From: Ficedula albicollis | Taxonomy: Eukaryota > Chordata > Aves > Passeriformes > Muscicapidae | Direction of reading: 5' to 3' | Length of the DNA: 64,000 nt | NCBI RefSeq assembly: GCF_000247815.1 | Contig: NC_021678.1 | Location: 25,963,062 to 26,027,061, forward strand | Shown here: positions 1 through 15,543 of the stretch, one piece after another | How the letters are laid out: every line of letters starts with the position of its first letter | How positions within the stretch are numbered: position 1 is the first letter of the stretch | Notes under the pieces: model-generated | Told to the model about the DNA's origin: nothing | Databases searched by the model: none | The model's input: the letters and a program-made list of their open reading frames with translations, nothing else | Translations under genes and position numbers: made by a program

Positions 1-804
1 CAGATGAAATTATATGTTCACACTGTTATTATAGCATCACAGTAGCAATGTTGTATGACTGTCAGTACTGAAATAAAGAGACCATATTTGGGAGAAATAA
101 ACATTCAAGTCAAAAACTGCTTCAGGTTAGATATGATTTATCGTATGGTATTGCCTTTACAAACAGGACACCTGTTTGCTGGGGAAAGCATCAACAATTG
201 AGATGGAAAAAAAATTCTTTCCTCACAGATGACATTTTCTATGGGGAGGTTCAGAAGTAATTTCCTTGAATACCCTCAACTAAAAAGTGATATACATTGT
301 CCCTGAATACTCTAAACCATAAAGATATGTATGTTGTCCCTGGGTGTTAAAGCTACTTGTTTTAGGATTTATTGGCCAGTAAGAGAGGAAAAGGGGTAGA
401 AGTTTAAAGCATCAAATTACATTAGGGAAAAAGAAAATCGCTACTTTGTGAATGCTCCTGCTTGTGCACCTACAATTAAACACAGATAAAAAGGGCTGAA
501 AAGAAAAAAGAGGTGCAAAAGATTTAAATACTTTTTTCTATGGATTTAAGAATGGAGGGAGCAGAACAATGAAATACCAAGTTAAGTTATAGATATAACA
601 AAAACACAGATCAGAGACTGAATCAGCTTCACAGTAGCAATGAATTTCAGACTTAATCCTGCTGAGGACATCTTGAGATTTCACTCATAAATGTACCAAC
701 TTGTATAATGGGGACCCAGCTGCATGTGTACTATTTGTCATCTTTGGTTTAGAGTCAGTAGGGAAAAAAAATATAGAAATTCAGTTTCAAAAACCAGCAG
801 GAAG
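1..804. other. Intron-like AT-rich sequence, nothing recognised
   Basis: I see no splice-bounded coding block, repeat family or structured element here. It lies 3' of the last recognised SORCS2 exon and is presumably intronic. Confidence 0.5.
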
Positions 805-3675
<2,871 letters not shown>

Positions 3676-3899
3676 ATCTGAAACTTAAATAATTGATTGT
3701 CTGTCATTTCATGTTTGCTCAGCTGTGCTTACAGTGGGAGAAGACGAAACTAGTGAGCGGACCCAAAGGAACATGGACAATGCAACCAGAAACCCATTCT
3801 TTGAAAAACTGAACTATCCCCAGAAATCATTTGTATTGTCATTGATAGAAAAGGTCAGGAGTTTAGGGTGAGGAAGACTTGCCTTACTTCCTCCTTTTA

Positions 3900-4174
3900 A
3901 GAGCCGTCTCCACAAAAACTACCCCAGACTTAATTTAAGAGGTCAATCACGTACGCTTAATAGCTATTCAAGCTAATTACCATAGGAAGCAGAGGATGGG
4001 AGGGGCTGTTATTATGAATATGTATTTGTTTGAATCCTTTGCTAATAAACAGACTTTGTGATCACCTGTGATTTTGTAGTGTGTATTAGAGGATTACCTC
4101 ACAGCTGGTGCCCAGTGCTGAATAAACATACACTTTCTAACTTTAAATTGTTAGAGAGTCTTTTGTCCATCACA
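3900..4174 (+). mobile_element. Probable solo LTR remnant (avian endogenous retrovirus type)
   Basis: The segment has LTR-like organisation on the plus strand: an AATAAA-type signal in GCTGAATAAACATACAC (about 4117-4133), followed by a U5-like stretch ending GTCCATCACA at 4174. It resembles ERVL-class LTR ends of birds from memory. I could not define the 5' boundary or a target-site duplication, and there is no retroviral coding sequence nearby. Confidence 0.4.
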
Positions 4175-4416
4175 GTTGAGTACTGGTATTAGACCAATAC
4201 CCTTATTTTAGTAAATCAATGAGTAAAATAACCATAAAGTTATAAATAAATTATATACACGTATGTGGATGCTGGTGAGGGTCAGGAAAAAAAGTAGTCT
4301 GAGTTTTCCTAAGCTACTCAAAGGAAAACAGGAGGGAAAGAATTAATAACTAAGTCTAGCACCTGGTGTTGTGGACAGGAGAGTGCATGAGGAGTGTGAT
4401 ATTTTGGTCAAAGCAT

Positions 4417-4488
4417 GTTTACAAGAGGTGTTGTCTTCCTTGGACCAATAAGCTTTACAAGAGGTGTTGCCTTCCTTGGACCAATAAG
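4417..4488. repeat. Tandem duplication, 2 x 36 bp
   Basis: Units 4417-4452 and 4453-4488 share TTTACAAGAGGTGTTG and CTTCCTTGGACCAATAAG with one or two differences. A minus-strand ORF across it simply shows a repeated LIGPRK peptide and is not a recognised gene. Confidence 0.9.
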
Positions 4489-4940
4489 ATTAACTCTATC
4501 CTTGGTTCTGCAAACCAGTCTATAATGTGTCTGATTCTGCAATGAATCTCTTCTGCTTTCTGGAGGAAGCCTGTGCTGCTGTATGCTTTCACCACTTCCC
4601 AGCCTTACAGCCACACACATACAGTATTGCATTGTATTCAACTATTACACTGTTGGGCAAAGTTTAACAACTTTTCTCACGTGTTCTCTACTTCTCATTA
4701 GTTGTGTGGCAAGTGTCTCTAGAGATGTAACCTTCAAGGGCTAGAACAGTAAGAATTGAAGCAAAAAGCAAATTCTGCCCATCTTTCAATGTACAAACCT
4801 TCCAAAACCAGCTTGGGTTGCTTTGCTTAAACATTTGCATCATAAATGAAGTCTGCCAGGATCTTAACTACATCTTCCAATGACTTTCAAGAGGGCCAAA
4901 GAAGAGTTGGCATTTGGGCTAGCTGCCCATTTATTACTTC

Positions 4941-4980
4941 ACATATACATCAGTTTCATCACATATACATCAGTTTCATC
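4941..4980. repeat. Tandem duplication, 2 x 20 bp
   Basis: The 20-mer ACATATACATCAGTTTCATC occurs at 4941-4960 and again, identically, at 4961-4980. Confidence 0.95.
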
Positions 4981-5302
4981 TCTCTCCACTAATTTATCTT
5001 CCAGAATTTCTGCCTCACATAATCTCACAGGATTTTAAGAGAAGTCTTTACAGAAACATCAATGATTTGGCCTTACAGTCTCCCCCCAAGTTTCTTTAAG
5101 GCACTATGCTTCAAAGAAGAACCTGGGCCATACATGATGGAGATCTGGAGTGACAGATGTGCAACCCAACAAAGGTGGTGATGAAGGTGTCCCAAGGGCT
5201 CCAGCCAGCTCTGACACACCTACAGTAGGTGTCATCTGTAGGTGTCATTGGGTTAAACCCATATGGGTGCTCTAAGTTAATAAAGCCTGGTGAGCCACTT
5301 AC

Positions 5303-5416
5303 CCAGTGCTGTTGAGATAGCTCTGTCCAAGGCTGCAGTCTTTTGACACGGAGGATGGGTTATACCAAAAGGCTGGTAAACACTGGCCATTGCTGTGCCG
5401 TTCATATCCATAATCA
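5303..5416 (-). CDS. SORCS2: SORCS2 exon: 10CC module, part 2 (3'-most exon found)
   Basis: This is a 114-nt exon: acceptor TTTACAACAG before 5416, donor GTAAGTGGC after 5303. It completes the Cys codon, then encodes 37 residues and two bases of a Gly codon: DYGYERHSNGQCLPAFWYNP, then KDCSLGQSYLNST. It supplies further 10CC cysteines and an N-S-T sequon. It is separated from the previous exon by 7.1 kb containing the minisatellite. I searched 1-5302 for the following exon (family continuation around VSNNCTDG and CPGKAPRGL) and did not see it, so that exon lies left of the window or in sequence lost at the poly-C block. Confidence 0.95.
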
Positions 5417-8400
5417 CTGTTGTAAACATTAAAAGAAACCATCACAAAAAACCCCAAAACAACAAACATGGTATCAGCTCGTGCTCTCTACTATTAATAC
5501 AAGTTTTGATTTCCCTCCATCTGTTTACTACGATTTCTGATTTTCTTTTTACTGATAGAACACATTCTTCATTTCACTTCAGCTAATTGGGGTAGTTATC
5601 TTGCACAAATCCCAGTGCAAAAAAAGAAGAACCAGAGCAGATAGTTGGCATTGATTGTTCTCTCTCCACAGACTAACAGTACCTCTCAGGATTAAATCCA
5701 GGCTCAAATATTAAAAAAAAAAAAAAACAAAGCCAAAAAAACAACAAAAAAAAACCACCCAGAAATCTAAGCTAAGTTAAATCACCACTGTCTCAGTCAC
5801 ATCTTAGAAAACTGAAGGGCTGAAAAGCTAATTGCATTTGGAAACTATATCACACAGGATGCAGAGGAAAATTTACAGCCCTGAGAGAGCTCTTGCCTGA
5901 AGGCATTAACAGCATATTTGGTAATGGGAAAGAATTCTCTGATCTTCAATTCTCTTTTTGTTTGGAAGACGAAATGCTACCAAAAATCACATGTTAGAAA
6001 CAATGAGTCAAACTTTAATCTTTTGTCACAATTTGAGTTTAGCTATGACTAAATTTACTTTGGTTTCACTAAAAACATTTCAAATTGTTTCCGATTCCAA
6101 GTAAAACAAAGACTCTATAAAAAATGTTATTGCAGGAAAAAAATCCAACAAATAGAAAACCTCTTTAATCAGTATGCCATTTACATATGGGTTTACTTTC
6201 CAGCCATTGAGTAATGAGGACTGCTTGGTTGGATTCTTATTATTCTTATTCCTTTTACTAAGCCTTCTCCATAGCTCATAATGGAGGAGTAATGGGATGT
6301 TGTTTCTGAGAACTGCTACACAGAGTCCACAAACTGCATTCCAACATTCCAGCTGCAACACAATCCTTGATCTCAAAATTTTTCTGCAAAGCATGTTTTA
6401 CTTATTATCTTTAATGTCTTGATATCAAGTAGCCTGATTTTCCAAGAAAAATAGATCAGGGCAGTGTTAGATTACATGATTAAAGGCTCATATTTGTATA
6501 TGTTTGTAAAGAAGCAGAGAGAAAAACCAGGAGATGGATGAACCCCCAACAACCTGATCAGAGTTAGTGGAGCCCCTGCTCCAGCTCCTCCCAGAGCTGT
6601 CACAACACAGCCATCAGTCCATGGCCAGGGTGAGACCTACCAGATCATCCACATGAGAGATATTGATAGAAAAATATTAACAAGAGGAGTGCTCAACCTA
6701 ATGAAGACTTTGTTCAAGTGTCTTGAACAAGCATGATGACTTAAAAAATGTAGTGAGTGACTAGTAAACGATGTTAAGAACTGGTATTGGTTAAGTTACG
6801 TATTATACTGTTAAGTCACAATGTTATATATTGGTACTGGTCTAAGATATAAGACAAAGAAGAAAAAATGGAGGTAATATGTTTTGATTTATCTACGTTG
6901 AGTTTTTTTAAAGTACTGGTTATCAAGAAAAGGCATCAAAAATAATCCAATCACCACTTTTTACTTCTGCTTCAACTTTTCTGAATAAAGAAAAAAAAAA
7001 AGATCTTTTGAGGCAATCTTAAAGTGGCAAAATTAAAAAGATGGCATTAAGCAAAAGAAAATTAACACTGTGAATCCCTTGAGAAAACCCCTAAACATAC
7101 ATTAGATTGCATGACTGTTCCAAAGGAACATTTTGGCAGCTGTGGTGCTTGGGGTATCTACAACAAGTAATTGAGAAATACTCCAGGAAACAGCAATGAA
7201 GGAGATGACCCAAATGGTCTTTTCCTAATTTTTTTTTACTGAATTTTCATCAATCTATTTACTCAGATGGTTGCAACTCAGTGCTGCTTAATTGCTTTGG
7301 AAGCATCAGCCAGCCAATTCTCCCACTGCCATGTGCTTCTATAATCATCCTTGTTGGAATAAGAACACTATAGCTGCAGAATACACTTTGTAATGAAGAA
7401 TAACACCATTCTGATTTGCTTGGAGAAAACAAATATTTACATACAAATGGGACTCTGGTATTTTTGTAATTCATTTGTAAACACTCTGCAGCACTGTATT
7501 CCTAAGTTATCATGTGTGACTCTAATTAAAAAGCTGTAACACTGTACACACACACAGTGCTCTGTAATCAGGTGAAAACAAAACAAACCAATACAGTGAA
7601 ATCTGCCTCAGAGGGGATCAGTACTCACAATCCAATTTGATGCAGTAGTCTGGGCTTTCTTACTATGCACATGTCTAGATTCAAGCTACTATTTTGCTTC
7701 CTATTCCTACCTGTAAATCTGGGCAAGCCAAGCTGGACTTAACTAGTTTTGACTGTACTTGGGTCAGATTTCTCAACGTCAAGAGAAAGAAATCCTAGGA
7801 TTTTCCACGGCAGAAATAGTTACAAGCACAGAAGTTTCACAGTGCTGTTTTCAGGCTTGCAAATCATCTGGCTCATTGAGGCCCTAGAGAAATATCATCC
7901 CAGCAAATGACACGAATTGCTGCTCCATATCCATCCACAGATGCAGCAGCCACCCGTTCACCTCCACTCTTGGAATCTAATGAATTCCTTGGCTACAGGC
8001 TGGTGCACGCACAACACTGACGCTGACAACAAATTGCTGCCTACAATTTGGCACAACAGGCTTTGTAGCAATCAGGAAGCATTACCATCAATTGGATGTC
8101 CATAGCACGAGCCAGTACAGCAAAGTCTGGAGATGGGGAAGGCATCAGCCTCAGCCTGCAATCAGCTCCCCGAGTCATTGCCTGGGAACTGGGAATTGGA
8201 ATTTGCATATATTGATGGTATTTTGTGCCTGCCTGAAAAGAACACAGGTGACACAGATAATGTATCTCCTAAAGAGGAGTGGAGCATTTGCCATCAGGGA
8301 TTGCTTTATCAGTATGAAGCAGCCTGTCTTGTGGCTCTCATTGATTATGGTTTTTATCCTTTCACTGGTTTCAACTGGAATCCTATTTGTCTTAGTCAAG

Positions 8401-10114
8401 TAGAACTGCAAGTTCTTTTCTGTAATTAGATACAAATTCCTTCCAGACGTTTTGTATCTCTGCTCAATGCTCACGGTAAATTCCTTTATCTAATGTTATT
8501 TTCAGCATAGGTAATAATCAAGGAAAAGAAATCCCCTCAGGAAGTTTGTAATTTGAAAAGAGACCTGACAAACATACTGTTTGGAAGAACTGTTAATTCA
8601 CATTAAATTATTAAAATCCTACTGCTCCAAGATATAGAAATAACCAGCTAATTCAGAGTGATTGCCATGTTCATAGCTTCTAAAAATTAATATATGACTT
8701 ACATGCAATCATAAAAATTCCTTAAGATTAACAGCCTCACCTTAAGGTCAACTATGCCAGAAACTGACAATGCTCCTTGTGTTTTTGCACGCTGTGTTTC
8801 CAAACATTTTGGACATTAAATGGGGCAGAATTGAGCTATCTCTGAAAACAGTCACCTTTTTTTTTCTGCAGTTTCCAAAAGCCCCGGTGGGAAAAAATAA
8901 CTGTGGCCACAGCACTGGAAAAGTCTCACTACCTTTTTATTCACTTAATACTATTGTCAAGTATTTAACCATCATTCAAGTGTAGATTTGTGTTAAAGGG
9001 GAGCTGTACTTGTTCCCCAGTTCTACAGTTCTACCTGACATGGGATTTAACCCAGAGAAGGATGGGTTCAGCTACAGTCTGAACTGTGGATCTACAAGGG
9101 TGTACAATTATAATTGCATCACAGTATTTGAAGTCAAGCTATACCAGCTTATGTTAATATGGAACCTAAAATCCCCAGAATCTTTCCAGTAAATCCATGC
9201 CCAGTAGATATCCAGGCCCTTAAAGATGTACTGTAGATTTTGCACAGTGAATCTGCATTTTCCACAAGCACTCAAAATGAACTAAAAATTCATTCTAAAT
9301 TGCTATTTGTTAGTTAATCAAGCCTATAACCGAAGGGTGCAAATGTAGGTGTATTTCAGAGCTGGCCCCTGCACGATCTGACCTGATGGCTGGTGACACA
9401 CAAAGCCAGCAGAATCTAACCACACTCAGTGGCTGTCCCCTGCCTCCCCAGGGTTTGTCAGAACAGTTTCCCCTGATGCAGGACTCTGATATTTTAGCAT
9501 AGGAACTAATCCCAGCAGGCAGGGCTGTAATTAAAGTGCAAGAGGATATAAAAAGAGCCAGACAGATCCTTGCTGATATCATCTGTGAAATAAATAAATG
9601 GACCAGATTCCCACCTTTGTGCCTCTCTGGCTATCCAAAACCACCAGCACCAGTATAACAGGCTGATAGTTCCCATGAAGGTGTGAGGGATGGCAATTCA
9701 GATAGAAGCTGTCAGTATTAATGACAGCGGGTTCAGAGGGAGGACTGACAGCAAGACACTACTCAAAGTTCCTACTGAAGGCCTGGAGACAGGAGGCTGA
9801 AGGATGAACCCCACCAAAGGTTTCAATCTGTGTCTGGGAGGTGTTTCTGCTGAAGAGATATCGCTGTAATAACGCTCAGACAGGAAGGAACACAATGTGA
9901 GGAAACCGGGTAAATTAATGCTTTAATAACGCCCAAGTAACGGTGTCATCCATTTACCCAAATTAATTAAATGGAGAAGGAGATTCTCGTTTCTAGGCCG
10001 TTGCTAGGACAGACTCGATGATGCTCCTGCGCATCCAGGGTCCCCCATTCCTGGAGCGCTGTTGCCCTCTGGCTGCGAGCCGCATTCCCTGCATGGAGAG
10101 CCGGGAACGTGTGT

Positions 10115-10364
10115 CCAGCCCGGATAAAAGTGTCTGTGCTGCCACCCCTGAGCCTCCCAGCCCGGATAAAAGTGTCTATTCTGCCATCCTTGAGCCTTCC
10201 AGCCCGGATAAAAGTGTCTGTGCTGCCAGCCCTGAGCCTTCCAGCCCGGATAAAAGTGTCTATTCTGCCATCCTTGAGCCTTCCAGCCCGGATAAAAGTG
10301 TCTGTGCTGCCAGCCCTGAGCCTTCCAGCCCGGATAAAAGTGTCTATTCTGCCATCCTTGAGCC
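10115..10364. repeat. Minisatellite, 6 x 42 bp with 84-bp higher-order pattern
   Basis: The motif CGGATAAAAGTGTCT recurs at 10121, 10163, 10205, 10247, 10289 and 10331, exactly 42 bp apart. Two alternating versions are seen: one continues GTGCTGCCA and the other ATTCTGCCATCCTTGAG, so the repeating unit is effectively 84 bp. The 42-bp period is a multiple of three, which leaves ORFs open on both strands (10018-10767 plus, 10004-10366 minus). These are repeat artefacts. Confidence 0.95.
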
Positions 10365-10760
10365 AAGGAAGGAAGGAAGGAAGGAAGGAAGGAAGGAAGG
10401 AAGGAAGGAAGGAAGGAAGGAAGGAAGGAAGGAAGGAAGGAAGGAAGGAAGGAAGGAAGGAAGGAAGGAAGGAAGGAAGGAAGGAAGGAAGGAAGGAAGG
10501 AAGGAAGGAAGGAAGGAAGGAAGGAAGGAAGGAAGGAAGGAAGGAAGGAAGGAAGGAAGGAAGGAAGGAAGGAAGGAAGGAAGGAAGGAAGGAAGGAAGG
10601 AAGGAAGGAAGGAAGGAAGGAAGGAAGGAAGGAAGGAAGGAAGGAAGGAAGGAAGGAAGGAAGGAAGGAAGGAAGGAAGGAAGGAAGGAAGGAAGGAAGG
10701 AAGGAAGGAAGGAAGGAAGGAAGGAAGGAAGGAAGGAAGGAAGGAAGGAAGGAAGGAAGG
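10365..10760. repeat. (AAGG)99 perfect tetranucleotide tract
   Basis: This is a 396-bp pure AAGG repeat (CCTT on the minus strand), 99 units without interruption, abutting the minisatellite directly. It is read as GRKE or LPSF in the ORFs that cross it, with no sign of a real protein. Confidence 0.98.
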
Positions 10761-12082
10761 GATTTAAAAGTATTGAAATGTTAGGAGCGAAGATGATGAA
10801 AGTGCTTTTTTTCTTCCTGAAAAGAACTCCACAGAGGGTACCCTTCCACAGCAAGAATTCATTTCCTAAATGGAAAATGAGGAAATAATCAAGAAACTAT
10901 ACTGACAGAATCTGTGTGAAAATATGTTTATAACTGTTATTGTTTGGAGCAAGAGAAATTACTTTTTTTTGACACAATATAAAAGCCTCCTGCAATTCTG
11001 TGATTTTATACAGAAAAAATATTCTATATTTATGGAGGAATGAGAAGGGAAATGCTATAAATTTCCATGCAAAATACCGATGAAATGAACCTTTTCAGGA
11101 TTCACGTAGCAGACTCTGGGTTTAATTAGTAACATGACATAGATGTGGGTGAGTAAGGCACAAAGGGAGTTTATCAGCACTGCCAAAGAGCCAATGTTTC
11201 TCTCATCCAAGATACTGAGGAATTTGCAGACTTGGAGAAAAGAGGTAAGAAAGAGATTTCAATAATGTAGTTCCCTGCCTTTTTTCTGCAAATTGCTGTG
11301 AGTCAGCAGTAACGTTGAAATGCAACCAGCAGCTGAAGATTTTATCATCTCACCAATGGACTCTATTTCCCATAGCATACATCAGAGAAGAAAAGGCTTC
11401 AGAAGGAGATTAACTCAAATCATGAAGGCAATGGCTGCTGGAAGCTGCCAAACATGATGGTCCAGATGCTACAAATGACCCAGGAATTTCCTGGATACTT
11501 GATTCTAGAAGCTGAAGGCATACTTTGCATATGCATATATTTACTTTTACTCATACAAGCATATGTGTGTATGTGTTAAGAATTTATTTTATTTTTTACA
11601 TATCTATATATATCTGCAGACTACTCTCAGCCACCACTGGTCATTGCTAAGGTTAGATGTGTTAAATTGACCTGTTAACCTTACTGGTGCCCAGAGCTGT
11701 GACCTGGAGAATGGTCTGCTCACACTGATTTTGTGGGAGCCTTAGGAGATTACAGATACTATTCCTCTTTCCTTCTTTTAACATACCTGCACTATCAGGG
11801 AGCAGCCTATTTCAATACCTACATGTTTATTCATTTCTACTCTCTGCAAGCTTACAGCCTCTCTAAGGATTCCCTGTGATGTTGGAACCCTGGTCACTAA
11901 GAATTTTAGACTTTCTGTGCTGACAGGCACTGACCTCCAGGAGAATACTACATTTGACCTGAGGCCGTGGAAAAGGCTTCCAAATTTAAATTATAAGACT
12001 GAGATTATGAGTGTGTAGTTTGAATAGAATTGTGTACATCACATAGTAAAAAACTTAGAGTTTAAGATTTTAAAAGATAATA

Positions 12083-12097
12083 ATATATATATATATA
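12083..12097. repeat. Short (AT)n repeat
   Basis: This is an AT dinucleotide run inside the 7.1-kb intron. Confidence 0.85.
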
Positions 12098-12498
12098 ACA
12101 AGATGGAAGTTTTAGGGTAAAAGCTAGTCCTTCATCTTCACCTTCTCCTTCATGAATTTGAGAGATACTATATGAATAAATAGAAAAGTCTGCATTGTGG
12201 ACTACAAGTAGTTAGTTATTAAGTCAAAAGTAAACATGATTTGTGTCATTCCTTAATGGGACAGTTTAAAAGACCTTGTAAAAAATATTAAAAAAAAACC
12301 CCAAAGCTCCGTTTTTTTAATTTGTCAGCTTGAAGTACCGTAAAACTCACAGTTTGTAAAACTGTAATATAAATGAAAACTAATAAGAATCTGAGTCCAA
12401 ACAAAAAAATACCATCCCACACATTTAATCCCAACAAATGCCAACCAGGCCAGGCCCGTGGTGCTGTGTGGGAGCAGCCAGCCCTGCCCCCTGCTCAC

Positions 12499-12629
12499 CA
12501 GTCAAAGTCAGCCTCCGTGCACAGGCAGGGCTCCCAGGTCATGGCCCCAGCGTACTTCCCCTGCATGCACTTCTTCTCGGACTTGCGCTTCCTGTAGATC
12601 CTCTTTGCCCCCATGATGCAGGCTTCTCC
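12499..12629 (-). CDS. SORCS2: SORCS2 exon: 10CC cysteine-rich module, part 1
   Basis: This is a 131-nt exon: acceptor GTTTCCAG before 12629, donor GTGAGCAG after 12499. It encodes 43 residues plus TG of a Cys codon: GEACIMGAKRIYRKRKSEKK, then CMQGKYAGAM, then EPCLCTEADFD. Cysteines at exon residues 4, 21, 35 and 37, plus the split Cys at the junction, are the spaced cysteines of the 10CC domain. The basic run RKRKSEKK is a usual feature of this loop in SorCS receptors. An ORF read through the donor gives a false Trp, because the true codon is completed by T in the next exon. Confidence 0.97.
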
Positions 12630-14464
12630 CTGGAAACACAACCAGAAATACTGCTTTGGCACCCACCAGGCTGTTGGTGGCACCTGGCTTTCCCAAAGCT
12701 GTGCAGGAGATGCTACTCAAGGGAAGAGGGTGGGAAGCCAAATGTCATCTCAGTACACTGCAGTCAATTAAAGCTACTGAAGCTCTAACTGAAACAAAAT
12801 CAGCTTTTCCAGTACATACTAAGAAATTATCTGAGATTACTTATGTATCTTACTCAGTTCTGAACTTTCCCCAAAGCCCATAAATCCTTGATACAGGCCC
12901 ATTTCACAGCAACTGAAAACATGGTCTGATTCCTCTGCAATCTGGGGCACAGAGCAGGTTTATTTCTTTGGTCTGACCTCTCTGGGAATGCTTTCATTCA
13001 GTAGAAACTACTGGTGTGTGTTTATGTAAATACTTCCCATGGAAGAGTTTGGTTTTTTGGGGTTTGACTTATGTAGATACTAAAACTTCCTATCTTCAGC
13101 ACCCTGCTTAATATTCCTATCTAGGGAACAAGGCTCAGCCTTGCAATCTCAGTGGAAAGGAATTCAAAAGGCAAGAGTACACAGAAGCCTTCCTAAAAGT
13201 AGTTTTGCAAGCTCCAAAGCCAACATCCTCAAAGAAATACTGTAAAATCCTTGGTATTTTTGCTTATGCAAGCACAAGAAAGCAAAGAACAAAATACAGT
13301 TGAATCTCACTTATTGCCTTTTATGCTGTTAAAATCGTGGTGGAAAATTTTTTCATGGCTTTGATTTGATGATTTGATGGCATAAAACAGAAGGGCCTGA
13401 ATAGCAACTGGTGCAAAATGCTGTGCTTCCTGAAATTTCAAGGAAGCTGTACTGATTTCAGCATCTAAAGATCTAAGTAATAACTGGTATTTTTAGTGTA
13501 GAGTTGTGCCTTGTGTGAGCAGCTAGTCTGAGTCAAGCTACTTTCATTTCATATTCACTATTAAATTCTTGCCCAGCAAGATATATACAGAAAGACAACC
13601 TTTGATGATAGAAATGTGTGCTTTGCTGTAGACTTCAGTGGAGCCTGTGGCGTTTATGTAACCAGAGAATTTGGGCCATATTTTATTCTAACCTGATGAA
13701 ACATATGCTATTGTGTCTCGGCAGAGCTCGTGCAGGCACTGTGCTGGGCATGAGTTCCTTGGTTCAGAGAGTGATGCAGCAGCTGCATCCAGGATGCCCA
13801 GGGCATGGGGGCCAATGAACTGGGGAATAAAGTGCCCAGGTCCCGCAGGAGAGAGTGACACAGAACAGGGATGAAATCAAGCAAGAAATGAGGCTAAGTG
13901 GGCCAGGCATGGGAGAAACAGGTGTGAAACAACTGAATGGTCTTCAGGCACTGTCTCTGGGGACACAGAAGGATGAAAGAAACAAAGGAGGTAAGGATGG
14001 GGAAATTGGGTGGGAGATGTAAGAGTGAAGGAGTTCAGGCCTCAGTGGCAGTTCTGCTGTTGCTGTATTGTTCAAGTCTGCATCAGTCTGAGGTAATTGC
14101 CTGTGTGCAGGACAACACCCAAAAGACAGCTGTTCACCCTTCAGGGATCAATCTGAGGCGACACACCAGCGCAACAGAACACACCCACCCAGTAAGGGAT
14201 GAGCTGACACACCAAACTGTTGGGAAAAGATTCTGGATCGTGCTGATCTTAAACTGCAGGCTCATTAGCTACCCACCCAGTAAGGGATGAGCTGACACAC
14301 CAAACAGTTGGGAAAAGATTCTGGATCATGCTGATCTTGAACTGCAGGATCATTAGCTACTGCTGACACACCAAACTGTTGGGAAAAGATTCTGGATCGT
14401 GCTGATCTTAAACTGCAGGCTCATTAGCTACCTCAGACCACACCCCAGCATCCTCACTTCTCAC
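12630..14464 (-). other. SORCS2 intron (1.8 kb)
   Basis: This intron contains the triplicated 88-bp unit at 14184-14430. The rest is unremarkable; plus-strand ORFs such as 13937-14290 are partly built from the repeat and look non-coding. Confidence 0.85.
14184..14430. repeat. Tandem triplication, 88-bp unit
   Basis: Copies are at 14184-14271, 14272-14359 and a 5'-shortened one at 14361-14430. All share GCTGACACACCAAAC and GGGAAAAGATTCTGGATC. Copies 1 and 3 are more alike than either is to copy 2. The array lies about 35 bp into the intron after the donor of exon 14465-14582. Confidence 0.95.
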
Positions 14465-14582
14465 CTGGCTGTGCAGCTGCCAAGGCCTGTAGTCCTCTTC
14501 TGCACACCTCCGATCAAAAATGGATTTGTAGTCGACTTTCACCAGCTGCCACTCCGAGCGGTGGCTGAAGTGTCCAAACACA
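14465..14582 (-). CDS. SORCS2: SORCS2 exon: propeller-to-10CC junction
   Basis: This is a 118-nt exon: acceptor CATTCTGCAG before 14582, donor GTGAGAAG after 14465. After one base completing Thr it encodes 39 residues: VFGHFSHRSEWQLVKVDY, then KSIFDRRCAEEDYRPWQLHSQ. The first part closes the ten-bladed propeller. The cysteine in RRCAEEDY is the first of the 10CC (Sortilin C-terminal) module that packs under the propeller. The end is phase 0, into GEACIMG. A triplicated 88-bp intronic unit ends about 35 bp beyond the donor. Confidence 0.97.
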
Positions 14583-15543
14583 CTGCAGAATGCAACAGGA
14601 AGAACATCCAGGAAAAGGCAGTCTGGTAGTTACAGAGGTACAGTCCCCACAATTTCCAACAGAGATCAACTGCTTTAAGAGTCAGAGTCCTACTCATTTT
14701 CACAGGACTGACAAATTGAAACTTAGCCTGCTAAATATCTGCAACCCTACTAGAAACTGCAAAATTGCATGTAGCTTTTATTCTGTTCACTAAGACCCTC
14801 CCACTTATGAAAATAGCCAATTACTCAACTTGGAGAGTCAAGAGAATACTTGATGTGAGGCTGGAGACAGAAATACCTTCAAGAGTTTTATCTTAGTTTT
14901 AAGCTTTGGGAATCCCTTCCATTCAAATTAAAATCAGAACCTGAAGGAACATTCTTCATCCATCTTTCTGAGCTAACTCAAATTAGCTTCCAAGACACAT
15001 ATTCTGCTTATTACAGATCAGTCAGAAATACTTTCTGTTTTCACAAATCTGATCTCAAATAAAATATCACAGTTTCTGGCATAGTGAGTCCAGATTTATG
15101 CATCATGCAGAACTCAGCATACCACATTGAAACGAAACATAATTTTTCATGAGTCAGCCTCCAGGCAACATTTTGTGATTCATTTTTACAAAAGAATGTC
15201 TTCACTTATCTGTGTCTCATTTAAAAAAAAAATGTAGCAACAAAACCACAGTTATAAAAATACCATTTTTCTTTCAAATATTAATCTGTCAATAGTAACT
15301 CTGCTTTATATCACATTCAATTCGAGGAGTCAGATTTCATGCTGATAAGCTGAGTGATAATATTTGCATCTTGCAAGGAACCATGTTGCTAATCCCTCAG
15401 TCATATCACAAATAAAGTGATGATTTAGCAACAGAAGACTGCAACACTCTTGGCTTCAGATCGTGCTTGGTACCAGAAATGCCCCTGTTCCACAAGACAA
15501 TGTGAGGTTCACTCCACAGCGCCATTCTGGCACGCCCACTTAC
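14583..15543 (-). other. SORCS2 intron (961 bp)
   Basis: I see no repeat family or structured element beyond the splice signals at its ends. Confidence 0.85.

Larger units (their letters stand above)
5417..12498 (-). other. SORCS2 intron (7.1 kb)
   Basis: This intron separates the two 10CC exons. It holds an A-rich tract (about 5709-5757), the 42-bp minisatellite and AAGG tract (10115-10760), and a short AT repeat near 12083-12097. The rest shows no recognisable gene or repeat family. The protein is continuous across it (FDC to DYGYERH), so no exon is missing inside it. Confidence 0.85.

Noticed and set aside
4408..4641. 77-codon minus-strand ORF with repeated LIGPRK peptide
   Set aside because: The peptide repeat is the 36-bp tandem duplication. 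It does not match the SORCS2 continuation expected after exon 5303-5416.
9480..9610. Possible third LTR (GGATATAAAAAGAG followed by AATAAATAAA)
   Set aside because: Only a TATA-like and a polyadenylation-like string are present. I found no clear ends, and spacing and flanks do not resemble the other two candidates closely enough.
10115..10364. CRISPR-like spacing of repeats
   Set aside because: The units are contiguous with alternating variants and no unique spacers, in a vertebrate intron. It is a minisatellite.
9967..10888. Four long ORFs across the minisatellite and AAGG tract (both strands)
   Set aside because: A 42-bp period and a stop-free AAGG repeat keep several frames open at once. 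The peptides are simple repeats and no splice or start context supports them.
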